Both the position numbers and the translations under genes were made by a program. 64,000 bases of DNA from Lineus longissimus (lineage: Eukaryota > Nemertea > Pilidiophora > Heteronemertea > Lineidae): contig NC_088309.1 in NCBI RefSeq assembly GCF_910592395.1, positions 11,536,501 through 11,600,500 of the forward strand, read 5' to 3'. The notes under the pieces were generated by a model, which searched no databases, was not told where the DNA came from, and saw only the letters and a list, made by a program, of their open reading frames with translations. This document shows positions 31,756-41,651 of the stretch, piece after piece. The first letter of the stretch is position 1. Every line of letters begins with the position of its first letter.

Positions 31756-32682
31756 TGGGATGTCACACTCAAGTCGATTTATACCGTTTTCAAACCGTTT
31801 TCAAACCGCTTTAACAATGCGGTACTTTAAAGCTGTGTTCTCACTGGGCCTTTAAAACGTCTTAAAAACGTTTTAAGTCTTTAAAACGGTTTAGGGTGCC
31901 ACACTAGAGGGTCCTTAAAACGTTTTGAAGCCGTTTTCACGAGAACGGTTCATGATGCGCTTTCAAGTCGTCTTGAAACCGTTTCAGCTAAAACGGTTCT
32001 GTTGCGTTTTGAATGTGGTGCTATCAATGCGTTGTACGCATGCGCATTAGTGATTTTTACTTTACTTTCGTTCTGAAGCCTGGATGCTGCGTGTGTCTGA
32101 CATTTCATTTATTTTGTGCCTGCTTCGCTTAAAATGGCTAGGAGAGGCAATGTGTGGGCCAGGATTGAAGTTCTTGCCCTCCTGGGCCTGTGGAGGGACG
32201 AGGACGTAGAGGGGCAGATGCAAAACGTTCATAGAAATACTCCTATTTACGTCAGGCTGGCTGAGCTCATGTCTGATCAGGGGTGGGAGCGCACTCCTGA
32301 ACATTGTCGCCGCAAGATTAAGGCCCTAAAGCATGATTATACAAAACGAAAGCAAATTTGCAACGTTCTGGGACAGGTTCACGGAACATTTTGGCGAATG
32401 AGGAGTTCGCTGTACTGGATGAGTTGTCAACCAGTCAACTTACAACCAAAACGACTTCAGTGTGACCCGCTCAAAACGTTTTGAAGACGCTTTGAGAACG
32501 CTTTTAAAATCTAGTGTGGCCTGTGCGTTTTTGCTAAAACGTTTTCCGTCGGACGTTTTACGGAGAACGACTTCAGATCGGATTCAGCTTAATACGCATC
32601 AACGACGTCGCTCTTGCCAAGTCACATTGAAGCCGCTCATTGGAATTCGTAGTGTGGCGCTCCTAATACGCATTAAGCATTG
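31756..32682. mobile_element. TIR element carrying a MYB/SANT-like ORF, long form
   Basis: The ends TAATACGCATTGGGATG...CACACT and the inverse AGTGTGG...CTCCTAATACGCATTA flank the segment, with TTAA at both edges. A short form of the same element (about 155 bp) sits at the matching place in the next-but-one intergenic region (56117-56275), lacking the central 760 bp. The centre is studded with AAAACGTTTT-type words in both orientations and encodes the ORF at 32134-32484. Superfamily unresolved; MYB-like partner proteins are known from PIF/Harbinger elements. Confidence 0.55.
32134..32484 (+). pseudogene. MYB/SANT-like (trihelix) DNA-binding protein, probably frameshifted
   Basis: From ATG the frame reads MARRGNVWARIEVLALLGLW, then YVRLAELMSDQGWERTPEHC and RRKIKALKHDYTKRKQI. 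This is the pattern of Myb_DNA-bind_4 proteins (tryptophan, helix, then xCRxKIKxLKxxY). After about residue 88 the expected acidic tail appears in another frame (NEEFAVLDELSTSQL, up to a TGA near 32462), so a single-base shift near 32395 is likely. Such proteins bind DNA and occur as cellular genes and as the second protein of Harbinger elements. It sits inside a TIR element. Confidence 0.6.
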
Positions 32683-33111
32683 CACTTGCACTGCACATTC
32701 GCACAGCGTAACTTCCTCTTCAGTTTCGAGGACAAGAGACATGGGCATAGGGCTCGAATTAAATTTTATCCTATGATAGCATCTCCATTTAGTATTTTAC
32801 ATATAGCTAACACAAAACAATCAACCACAACCGGTTCTACATGTCTTGGGTAGAATTTGTTACATGGTTAGATTCCTTAGCTATTTGGTGAATATTGACC
32901 GAAATGTATTTGCTGTCTACAGAGGATATCTATATCGATGTACACAATTATAGTAGTGTTGAAATTTATGTTCAATTTGTGCACCAATTTACTCAGTATG
33001 ACCAAGTACAGCTTGTTTCTGTACGGTGATACTACATGTAGCAAGTCAAATCATTGTCAATTATCGATTTGATATCAATGGTCTAAAGTACTGACAATGA
33101 AATCAAACCCT

Positions 33112-33309
33112 TTACAAATATTGCATGTTCGTCTTATCCAATTCACAATCGTCACAAAGAATATGAATGCTAGATGAATAATTTGAATTGGTTAATGGAT
33201 ATTTCATGGCAGTCACCATGCACAACCGGCTACCTCTGTTGGAGGAAGGAGTGAATATCAGACGTGAGTAGATAAAGAATGTTCTCGTCTTTCTGTGCGC
33301 TTGTGCCAT
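33112..33309 (-). CDS. Small ORF opposite the tandem gene, U2 copy (65 aa)
   Basis: MAQAHRKTRTFFIYSRLIF, TPSSNRGSRLCMVTAM, then SSSIHILCDDCELDKTNMQY. Same start and stop positions as the U4 copy. No domain is recognised. Confidence 0.35.
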   Translation of the reverse strand: MAQAHRKTRTFFIYSRLIFTPSSNRGSRLCMVTAMKYPLTNSNYSSSIHILCDDCELDKTNMQYL

Positions 33310-33443
33310 ATTAGCCTTTGGAGGCCACTCACGATTTCCTAGTAAGACTTCTTAGATGACTCGTTCTAGTTTTTAAACACCCTTTCAAACGTCACGTTAT
33401 TTTGTCCCGCAAATACCTCGCAGTTAAAAGAATTCAGGTCTAG

Positions 33444-33623
33444 TCCAATGCACGGTCTGTTATCTTTAAACAAAGCCCTCTCGCACCAAAGCCTAAATTT
33501 CCATTACCGTCTTATCGAAGGGTTATCAGCGCAAATCCTTATAACATCGGCCCCTACGAAACAGATTTCAAGACGGTCGATATAGACTTAAACTGGCAAG
33601 GGCAAATCAACGTAATGAACTTG
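33444..33623 (+). CDS. Exon N, U2 copy, open (60 codons)
   Basis: Starts after GGTCTAG and ends at AACTTG|GTAAGG. The peptide is SNARSVIFKQSPLAPKP... to WQGQINVMNL. Reading past the donor meets TAA within 15 bases, unlike U4, supporting the splice. One replacement (Asp to Gly at NIGPYETDF) distinguishes it from U4. Upstream exons and the initiator Met of the gene are not identified. Confidence 0.5.
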
Positions 33624-33950
33624 GTAAGGAAAAACTTATAAATGGTTTTCAATGGCGAAGCGTGCACTGATACGAACAAACAGCTCTCCTTAGGACTCAA
33701 GTGGGCTGTCATCGTTCGAACGCCTTTTGTTGCTAGAAAACGAAACCTTCATCATGTTTTGATCTAAAATGAAAGAAAATATATAAATGTTCTAGGAATT
33801 GGCGGAACGCTTAATAGAATGATGTTCACAGCCTTTGGATAGAGGAGAGGTGAGAAACCTAATTATCGGACTGTACCCTGGAATATGAAACAGCACTTTG
33901 CTAGAATGAAAGGAAATGAGTGAACCTGATTTTCCGAAAAGCTAACAGGC

Positions 33951-34262
33951 ATGACAGGCGAGAGCGAAGAGATTGTTAAATTTTTGGAAATATATTCATT
34001 ATCCCAAGTCATGTTTGACCAGTTGGTGTGTTTACTGTATACCTCTCATGTGAACCTTTTATCAGAAAGGACCACCTTGCATGTCAACTGTTACGGCATT
34101 TCCTTATTTTCTCAATCTTTTTTTTCGATGCCTATTCACATGATAGGGGTTGCATGCCACGGTTATCATTTGGTGATATATTGCATGGAACTAGTGTTCG
34201 ATCACAGGGGTATATTTGTATGTCCAATATGGTACGAGGAGAGAAAAGATGATGAGTCGTAG
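33951..34262 (+). CDS. M segment of the tandem gene, U2 copy
   Basis: A 103-codon frame with SLFSQSFFSMPIHMIGVACH and VFDHRGIFVCPIWYEERKDD. The first part is probably intron read-through; the part from about 34125 is shared with U0 and U4. A phase-1 donor candidate is CACAGGG|GTATAT. Exon P, expected next, is deleted in this unit. Confidence 0.4.
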   Translation: MTGESEEIVKFLEIYSLSQVMFDQLVCLLYTSHVNLLSERTTLHVNCYGISLFSQSFFSMPIHMIGVACHGYHLVIYCMELVFDHRGIFVCPIWYEERKDDES

Positions 34263-36071
34263 AAAGGAGGATCTAAAGCGAGGAGGATCTAAATCTAGAG
34301 TGTCGGCTACGCTAGGATTGCAATATCTCTCAAGTCGATGTAAATTTCTCGTTCTTTCTGCATCTTTTGATTATATTTTTCTGCCTGTATTGGAGAGTGC
34401 ATATCAGTGAACACACTCTGTGAGACCATTCTCACGATGAAACCGAATACACTGCTTTCATCGAAAATCCGTTGCTTTGAACAGATAGACTTCTCACAAA
34501 TGTTCAAAATATGAAGTGTTTTCATTGTCTTACGACCTCCATGATTTACAATGTGCACGTGTGCGCATGCTGCACTGTATCACAAATTTCCGATCAAGCA
34601 TCTAGTGTATGAGTTACCACCTTCATTATCTGAACTAACGAAAGTGTACGTAGGTCTATCCATGTGTGTACGCTGATCTATGCATAAAGCACGAAAGTGA
34701 CCGCACGCATGAGGATCAACTACCTCTTTCAAAACAAAGTCGAATTTGTCTAGCAATATTCTACCGAATGATATTTCAAATGCAAGTATTATATTAAATG
34801 ATGTAATCTATAACATTCTGCCTGGTATCAGTGACGAGCTGCTGAAATACATGTAATATATTTTCGGTCGAGTTTCTTCATCAATTAACTGTCGGTCGGA
34901 AAAAAACAAAACTGGAGTAAGTCGAAATATTGTCTGGAAATCAGTAGTGTACTGGCGAAAAAAGGTGTGATTAAATGGTAGCACGCTCACCACAAAGCAA
35001 CTGACAAGTAGAGGAGCCTCGCTGCTACACCCTGGTCAAAGATTGAGCTGATCAACGACACAACGGTACTGCAAAATATAAATTACAGTTTGCAAGGCGC
35101 AAAATGGAGTGGCTAGTGCAGAGTAAATGGAAAATGCTTTTCACCTGAATTTTAGTATGTTCGAGAAAGACGATAGACCATTGCCACGCACGGAATTAAT
35201 CGTGTACGCTGACCACCGTGGAAATGAGAAGATTAATTGACCAAACTATTTGTATCGTTAAAACTAATCAACTATCGTTAAAAACGCCAACATATCATTC
35301 GAATTTCTTCGGTTTATCATCAAAGGGGCGGCAGGGCAAAGAGTTTCTCGTTCCATGAATAACTCTCACCGCTCCAGGAGCATCCAGGAATTATGTTGGT
35401 GTATGATAAAACAAGGTGGCTCATACCGACGGTTTCTGCGGTTCTGCGCCGTGTGCGAGGGACCCAGCAGAATTTATTTAGAGCAAGAATGAATTCTATA
35501 TTCTTGTTAGGAGTGCTGGTAATTGTTCATTGTTCGTTGAACATTTCTTGGTACCGACTTTTCGCTATTTGCCCAAAGCTGATCAGAAAGACGATGAATG
35601 GCTAATTGTAGCCGCAAGTGAGATCGGTGCATTCTCCAAAGCAGACATAATATTCAAGCATCTCTACCAGTATTGATGTCCATTGCACGTGTATTGCATG
35701 TATGATACACACCAATGTACAAAGCACAGCTCGGACAAGATGCCAATTGCCATGACAAATGTCATGATTTCCTTAGAATGTTAAAGTCTGCTGTAATGTA
35801 ACCCTGTCTGATATTACTAAGGCGTTTTCTTTTTCCTGTTTTGAGCCCAACTGTTCCAGGGACAAAACTTACCTTTTTAATAAATCATTGTCTGATGAAC
35901 ACGAAGGAACCAAATCACACGGCCATTTTCCACAAGCTACAAAAATGTTGCGTATAAAAACACCAATGAACATCTCGTAGCATTTCTTCCGACACAAAAA
36001 TGAAATACACTTTGGCAACAATTGTTTTAAAAAATTTTGAAATAAAAAACCCTCAAAAAGCCCAGTTTTAG

Positions 36072-36172
36072 TTACGTGGATGAGCGATATCAGCGTATTC
36101 AGATCCAATGGCCACCAATTCAAGCAGTGAAAGTAGGACCGCCTCATCACACTACTATCACAGCACCGGATG
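36072..36172 (+). CDS. Exon D, U2 copy
   Basis: The acceptor CAGTTTTAG precedes TTACGTGGATG. The peptide is YVDERYQRIQIQWPPIQAV then GPPHHTTITAPD, differing from U1 by replacements only. The end, GATG|GTCGAC, is a weak donor, as in U1. Confidence 0.4.
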
Positions 36173-36232
36173 GTCGACGTTCACATTTACATTTCTAAAT
36201 GAACCCAATACCTAATATTTAAATCTCCACAG

Positions 36233-36531
36233 CGGCTATTATTAGCGGCCTAATCGGAATCATGACATCAACTGATGTATCATCGTTCGCAATCTTCAAA
36301 CCGCTGTCGAACGGCGAAAATCTCCGGGATCTCAAGTTTGGAACAGTTCTGGTAACGTCCATACTTGGTTGCGGTGTGTATTGCACTAGTATGAAACATT
36401 GTAGCAAGTTTTCGTGTCGAGATATACTGGAAATGTCATGTCAACTTTATAGCTGCCTTAGTCGTGACCAGATAACCAGCCATGTGGACGCTACTACGGC
36501 AATACCAAGAAGCCGATGTTGGGAAAAGCAG
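36233..36531 (+). CDS. Exon C, U2 copy, open
   Basis: The acceptor ATCTCCACAG precedes CGGCTATT; the donor is AAGCAG|GTAAAT. The frame gives AIISGLIGIMTSTDVSSFAI, FGTVLVTSILGCGVYC and the Cys-rich tail CSKFSCRDILEMSC. It could also run on without splicing to 36768, because the frame stays open past the donor (DEAGASLLCSLKGGPV). That extension is shared with U4, so an alternative longer form is possible. Confidence 0.6.
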
Positions 36532-37033
36532 GTAAATATACATGTAGTGGATATATTCGACTACGACATTCAATCTTCCAAAATGATGTTTATGGACGAA
36601 GCTGGAGCGAGTCTGCTTTGTTCATTGAAAGGAGGACCTGTTCCTGTACAACTTGAATACAGTTTGCTGGCTTTTATGTTTTTTTATTTAGACTTTAACC
36701 TTGAGATTATATTTTTTTGCGAGCCGCTTATCTGTAACAACATCACCCGCATGTCCATGTCCACTTAAGGTTACATCCAGCAGGTTTTATGGGTGTGTTT
36801 TATGGTTCCGATAAAGTCTGATAAGGTTTTGTAGCTCTCGGGCTATACTCACATGAAAGATATATATATATATAGTGTGTTTTGGTTCGAGTAGGGGTCA
36901 TTAATTGATAAAGCTGACATAATATCATAGCAATACCATGGCAATATTTAGGTAGCTTTTTGGTACCGATGTGGATTTATTTGAAGAAAAAAAGATGCGG
37001 TGGATATTGGTCATGATTGCAGCAATAAAAAAC

Positions 37034-37092
37034 GGTGCCAAGAATCATGGCTATCGAGAGATCATCTTTAGATATCCATGATTCTCGGCACC
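37034..37092. other. Conserved hairpin in the C-A intron, U2
   Basis: GGTGCCAAGAATCATGG pairs with CCATGATTCTCGGCACC with one mismatch. The centre differs from U1, so the arms are better kept than the loop. Confidence 0.75.
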
Positions 37093-37129
37093 ATTAGAAT
37101 TCATGGATTAAAATGTTTGGCAAACAGGG

Positions 37130-37660
37130 TCATTTAAATTGAAATGATGTCCATCAGATATGGTGCCACATGTCATCTAAATGGAAAAATGAGGTTCATG
37201 AAGTATGGTGCCAAATGTCATGGAAGAAGACGAGGTTCATGAAGTCTGTTGCCGTATGTCATTATTGGAAATTACCTTCAGTAAAAATGGTGCCAAATGT
37301 GATGGACAGAAACGAGTTTTATGAAGTATGATGTCAATTGTCATGGATGGAAATGAGATTCATTACGTATTGTGCCAAAATGGCTTGGATGGAAATGACA
37401 TTCATGAAGTATGGTGCCAAATGTCATGGATGGAAACGAGACTCTTTAACTATGGTGCCGTATGTCATGAATGGAAATGCGATTCATTAAGTATGGTGCC
37501 GAATCAATTGAATGGAAATGAGGCTCACTAAGTCAGGTGTCAAATGTCTTGGATTGTAATGAGATTCACTAAGTATCGCCGTCATGGAAACTGAAAATGC
37601 CATTAAAATTGTGCGAAGTTGGAAATTGAAAATTACATTCATGGAAAATATGGTGCCCAC
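37130..37660 (+). repeat. 41-bp minisatellite in the C-A intron, U2
   Basis: At least four consecutive clean 41-bp periods run from about 37415 to 37580, with more degenerate ones before. A 67-codon frame across it (37328-37531) is an accident of the repeat. Confidence 0.8.
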
Positions 37661-37869
37661 TGACTTAATGGATGTAAGAAATGTGCGTTTTCTTTTAGTA
37701 AGAAGCTCGCTCCATAACTCAGACAGTCTCCATTATGAACTTGCCATACCCGGTTCCTAAAAATGAAGGTGACCTAAAATCGGAAAAAAAGGAATCGCGG
37801 TACGAATGCAACTTTACTGTTAGCTACCATTGATCTCTCCTTCTCCCTCAATCGACATGTCTTATTCAG

Positions 37870-38937
37870 AAGGGCTACCTATTCAGAAACATTTATGACA
37901 AAGGACAGCATCCTCTCGGTTCACATCATCAGTATTTTTACCACGCTGGTTTGGATGCTGTAGTGATGTCTATACCGTTATATTTTAGTTCATCAACTAA
38001 TAACATATACATATATCGCTTTAGTGCTGATGCTTTACGTTATATATTAGAAAGTAGTTATCTTGTCAAGGAATTGTGGCGCATAGTGGGTGCACGGGAT
38101 AAGGAAATTGTGTGTACATGCGCTAAATCAAAAGAAGGTCACAAACATAGGGTTTCTAAACTGAAAGCCTACCTGATTGATTACCCAGGTCAGAATAAGA
38201 GAGAATTAACTCTCCCCTATGACGATATAAGTCAAAGGGAGAATTTCAAGAACAGATCATTTTCCATGAGAATTTTCGCTTATCAAGGATTTCTTGTCGT
38301 GGCCTGCAAAACAATGTCGAAGAGAATATTGAATGTAGGGTCTAATCCGAGAACAGAAAGTAGAAATGTTTTACGCTATTTCTTGTACGAAATCAAATCT
38401 TTTGGTTGGCGTTTGACTGTGTCATTCATCAGAAAGTTAGCGCATTCAACATTGTACGATGAAATAATTCGTTATAATCCACATTATGACCACCCTTTTG
38501 CCGTAGGACATTTGAAATTCGAATGGGACCTGAAGGGTAATTTCCTCATCTTAGACCGGCATCCTAAGCAGCGGGCGCAGACGGTTCTCGTAACCTTCTC
38601 GTGGGACACCAAACTTAGGGAGAAAACAACCCACATTATCGGAAAGTTTTCGTCTGAAACCGAAATCTCTTTACTCAGTGCCAAACTATTGGCAGTCCGC
38701 GTCAAATCCTTAACAACCCAGGAAGTATACTTACTCGGAAAGTCACGCCATTTAGCCATAAAGTTGAACAACAACACGAACATTTCGAATGTTGTTCGCA
38801 CTTCGGTTTGTAATATACCTGGCCAGTACCATTTATTCGTAGATAGGACAAAACAATTGATTGCATGGCCGAAACAGAAGATACAATCATCTTTTTTCGG
38901 CGATCGTGTGTACGATACCATGTGCGATATTTTTTGA
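37870..38937 (+). CDS. Exon A of the tandem gene, U2 copy, intact (355 codons)
   Basis: The acceptor TTATTCAG, after a long pyrimidine run, starts the phase-0 frame KGYLFRNIYDKGQHPLGS; the frame continues through LDAVVMSIPL to a TGA. It contains NNIYIYRFSADALRYILE, KLKAYLIDYPGQNKRELTLP, GHLKFEWDLKGNFLIL, RTSVCNIPGQYHLF and VDRTKQLIAWPK. Alternating short hydrophobic strands and turns suggest a beta-rich, possibly propeller-like fold; no family is recognised. It is homologous to exon B downstream. Either A is a terminal exon with its own stop, or an unseen donor (for example CGT|GTGTAC, phase 0) joins it to B. No signal peptide is visible within the exon. Confidence 0.65.
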   Translation, partial: KGYLFRNIYDKGQHPLGSHHQYFYHAGLDAVVMSIPLYFSSSTNNIYIYRFSADALRYILESSYLVKELWRIVGARDKEIVCTCAKSKEGHKHRVSKLKAYLIDYPGQNKRELTLPYDDISQRENFKNRSFSMRIFAYQGFLVVACKTMSKRILNVGSNPRTESRNVLRYFLYEIKSFGWRLTVSFIRKLAHSTLYDEIIRYNPHYDHPFAVGHLKFEWDLKGNFLILDRHPKQRAQTVLVTFSWDTKLREKTTHIIGKFSSETEISLLSAKLLAVRVKSLTTQEVYLLGKSRHLAIKLNNNTNISNVVRTSVCNIPGQYHLFVDRTKQLIAWPKQKIQSSFFGDRVYDTMCDIF

Positions 38938-39030
38938 TTTTTCAAGACTGAACGGCCGGCCATATAATAGGAAAGGAAGGAAAACTTTGAGTGAGTCGGT
39001 TTAATTTTTCTTTTTCAATTTTAAAACTAG

Positions 39031-40095
39031 AATCCATTTAGCTCCGGTAAACGATACAGAATATTAGGGAGGTACCCAAAATTGAATTCAAGCATTCATT
39101 ACCACAGAAAACGCCAAGCCGTTGTTGTAGTAACGGGAACGGAAGGGATCTTCACATCACCAAAGAATGTGTACGTTTATATCTTCAAGGGGACGGATTT
39201 TGTTTTGAGAAGGAACTTTAATGTGCGTCCAAGACTTGCTTATATTGTTGGAGATTATGGAGACCAAGTTGTCGGGGTCTGTACTCCACTTGGAGGTGTA
39301 TTTACATACGGCGTGTCTCTAAGAATGAAGGCGTTTGTTTTTGACCTTCAAGGTGAACAGGTCAGGGAATTAGTTCTGCCCTATGACGTATTGGCAGCGC
39401 GTCTCAGCAATAGTAAAAACAAATTTAAATATCTAACATTCACTACATGCGGAGACAACCTGTTCTTGGAAGCAACCTGTTTCAGCAGAAGTGCAATTTA
39501 TGGCAAACTTAAAGATGCGTACATAAGGAATTCCACGATGCATTTGTTTGTAATACGATCCCTTGGTTTTGCTTTATCACTTAAGTTTATTAGAGACTTA
39601 GACTTACCTCGTCGATTAGCTTTGATTCCAAAGTATTCGTTCTCCGGCAACCCCGACGAATTTCTGAAATGGGGTCCTCGTGACAAGTATCAGTGCTGGA
39701 ATAACAATTTCTATGCGTTCTATCTTTCCTCTAAGAAAAGGCACAAAATGGTGAGAATGAAAATATTGAAAAGAGGCCATATTTCTAAAAATTGTAGCAA
39801 GTATTTGAAGATTAGGTTTCGGAAGAAACGTTTTCCGAGTGGATTTTTTTCTTTACTCGAAACTGAAACTAATGCTCTAATCTATATAAACAGTCGGGCT
39901 ATTACAAAATTCTCTATCAAATTGTTAGGCGAGTCAGATTTCTGTGTCATCAAGAAACCATTGCGCGCCAAACTTTACCTTCCTTTAAAAAGTGTGGCTG
40001 GTCATCATGTGTTCATCAATGCAGCTGATCAACTTGTTCTATGGCCAAAACATGACACCGAGCACGATGCATTAACAGCTAAGATCTTGATGTAA
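39031..40095 (+). CDS. Exon B of the tandem gene, U2 copy, intact (354 codons plus stop)
   Basis: The acceptor TTTTAAAACTAG starts the phase-0 frame NPFSSGKRYRILGRYPK, running to TAA at 40093-40095. Blocks include AVVVVTGTEGIFTSPKNVYV, YIVGDYGDQVVGVCTPLG, RELVLPYDV, FSIKLLGESDFC and HHVFINAADQLVLWPK. It aligns along its length with exon A (YIYRFSAD with YIFKGTD; LTLPYDD with LVLPYD; LIAWPK with LVLWPK), so A and B arose by exon duplication. A GT at the stop (TTGAT|GTAAAC) could also be a donor. Function unknown. Confidence 0.65.
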   Translation, partial: NPFSSGKRYRILGRYPKLNSSIHYHRKRQAVVVVTGTEGIFTSPKNVYVYIFKGTDFVLRRNFNVRPRLAYIVGDYGDQVVGVCTPLGGVFTYGVSLRMKAFVFDLQGEQVRELVLPYDVLAARLSNSKNKFKYLTFTTCGDNLFLEATCFSRSAIYGKLKDAYIRNSTMHLFVIRSLGFALSLKFIRDLDLPRRLALIPKYSFSGNPDEFLKWGPRDKYQCWNNNFYAFYLSSKKRHKMVRMKILKRGHISKNCSKYLKIRFRKKRFPSGFFSLLETETNALIYINSRAITKFSIKLLGESDFCVIKKPLRAKLYLPLKSVAGHHVFINAADQLVLWPKHDTEHDALTAKILM

Positions 40096-40626
40096 ACTTA
40101 AAGAAAACATTTAGAGAATCGTTCAGAAAAAGAGAGGGGTAAGAGCTTTAAGTTCAACCAATTTAAGTAGTTTCGAGTATTCTACAGCTAGGTAGTTGAT
40201 CATGATGAGCTAGCATTTTGGTAATGTTATGCACTCCAGTCAGTGTACTCTATACACGTATAAATGGTAGTCTCCAAACTATTTTTATACTTTTTAAAAT
40301 GTTTCGGCCAAAATCATGGTCATCAAACGCATATTTGGTGACTTCGAGGGGGAGTGGGGAGGGGGAGGTTGCCCCATCTAGCTACGCCCATGTTCAATAG
40401 TTATGAGCGCTACATAAAGGATTATCTCAGAGAATATGCGATTTCGGAGGTTCTTCAGCCAATGCCATTAAAAGTGGCAGGTTCTACCAAACAATTCAAT
40501 TTGATTGAAGAATTCTTCGTTTATATGTGTAACCATTAATTATTTTAACTGTAAACAAATGTCCGGTGATATTTGGCAAGCCGGGCGCCAAACGAGTATT
40601 CATCTTAATCTTGTTTGGTGAACTCC

Positions 40627-41651
40627 TCTGGCAAGCCGTCTGTCTGATGATTAAGAAAACCAGGTTTTATTGAAAAAAACTGGTTTTCTTCTTAAATAAC
40701 TAGGTTTTCTTGGAAGAAGCAAAAGTTGATTAAAAAAACCTAGTTTTCTTTAAAAAACCTGTTTTTTTAACAAGATAACTTGGTTTTTAAAATCAACCTA
40801 TGCTTCTTCCAAGAAAATCAAGTTTCATGGAAGAAAACTATGTTTTGTGGAATAAAACAAGGTTATATGCATTTCTTTTTCAAAACCAAGTTTCTAATGA
40901 AAAAGACCAGGTTATTTTCAAAACCTAGTCTTTTTACCTCGTCCCGGACTGGCCCAAGCATGGCAGGGGAGAGGTTGGACTTTGCTTACCCGGGTTCGCA
41001 ACTCGGGTTACGGATTTCCTCAAACCTAGCACGTACGCCCCATTACGCTTACTCTGCTTGCGCAGAGAATTTTATCGTGAGAGGGAAAGGAACAGTCGTA
41101 CCAAAGGCCGCACAACCCGGGTAAACTAACGTGGATCGCCAATCTCGCCCCAAAGGAGCCACGCGAGTGCTGAGGTAAAAAGACTAGGTTGTTTCGAAAC
41201 CAGGTTTTCTTCTTTCGAAACTAGGTTTTCTTCTTAAAAAACGAAGTTTCATGGAAAAAAAAAATGTTTTCTTCAACGAAACTAGGTTTTTTTTGAAGAA
41301 AACCAGTTTTTTATGAAAAAAACTGGGTTGTTTTAATTATTAGTCAAATGGCTGGATGAAAAAATGGTTTTTTTCTTTTTTCGAAACTTGGTTTTTAAGA
41401 GAAATCATGGAACCTACACTTTATCTAAAAAGAATAAGTTATTTTAAAAAACCTAGTTTTATGGAAGAAAACCTAGTTTTCTTGTTGAAAACACACTTTT
41501 CGGGAAGAAAACCATGTTTTCTTCTTTAAAAACTTAGTTTCATTGAAAAAAGCATGGTTTTCTTCCATGAAACCAGGTTTTTTAAGAAGAAAACCAGGTT
41601 CTTTTCAAGAAAACTAGGTTTTATTAATTATTGGACGAACGACTTGCCATA
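40627..41651. mobile_element. Foldback-type element made of AAAACCTAG-type repeats around a GC-rich core
   Basis: Flanked by AACTCC on both sides (40621-40626 and 41652-41657); U1 and U3 have the uninterrupted site. The ends TCTGGCAAGCCGT and ACGACTTGCCATA are inverse. The inside is an irregular array of AAAACCTAGTTTTCTT-like words in both orientations. A distinct 240-bp core (about 40937-41174) is entered and left by inverse sequences (AACCTAGTCTTTTTACCTC). The core is far richer in G+C than its surroundings and has no recognised function. The 114-codon frame spanning it is not supported. Confidence 0.7.

Larger units (their letters stand above)
21222..33060 (+). repeat. Tandem gene unit U1
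   Basis: This is the first direct unit, anchored at TCGATTTGATATCAATGG. It contains exon N (frameshifted), P, E, D, C, A and B in that order, followed by unit intergenic sequence. Exons A and B carry stops or shifts, so U1 is a pseudogene copy. Insertions include a palindromic element (23145-23533) and a 1-kb element with 9-bp target duplication (25267-26274). The A-to-A distance to U2 is 10,282 bp. Confidence 0.8.

Noticed and set aside
37328-37531. Open frames across the 41-bp minisatellites (also 49851-50054)
   Set aside because: The period is not a multiple of three and the frames do not match between units; they are by-products of the repeat.
40980-41010. tRNA-like B-box word (GGTTCGCAACTC) in the GC-rich core
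   Set aside because: No matching A box at proper spacing and no cloverleaf could be drawn, so no tRNA or tRNA-derived SINE is called.
40780-41124. A 114-codon frame in the foldback element
   Set aside because: It crosses from array to core and has no homology or codon pattern of a gene.
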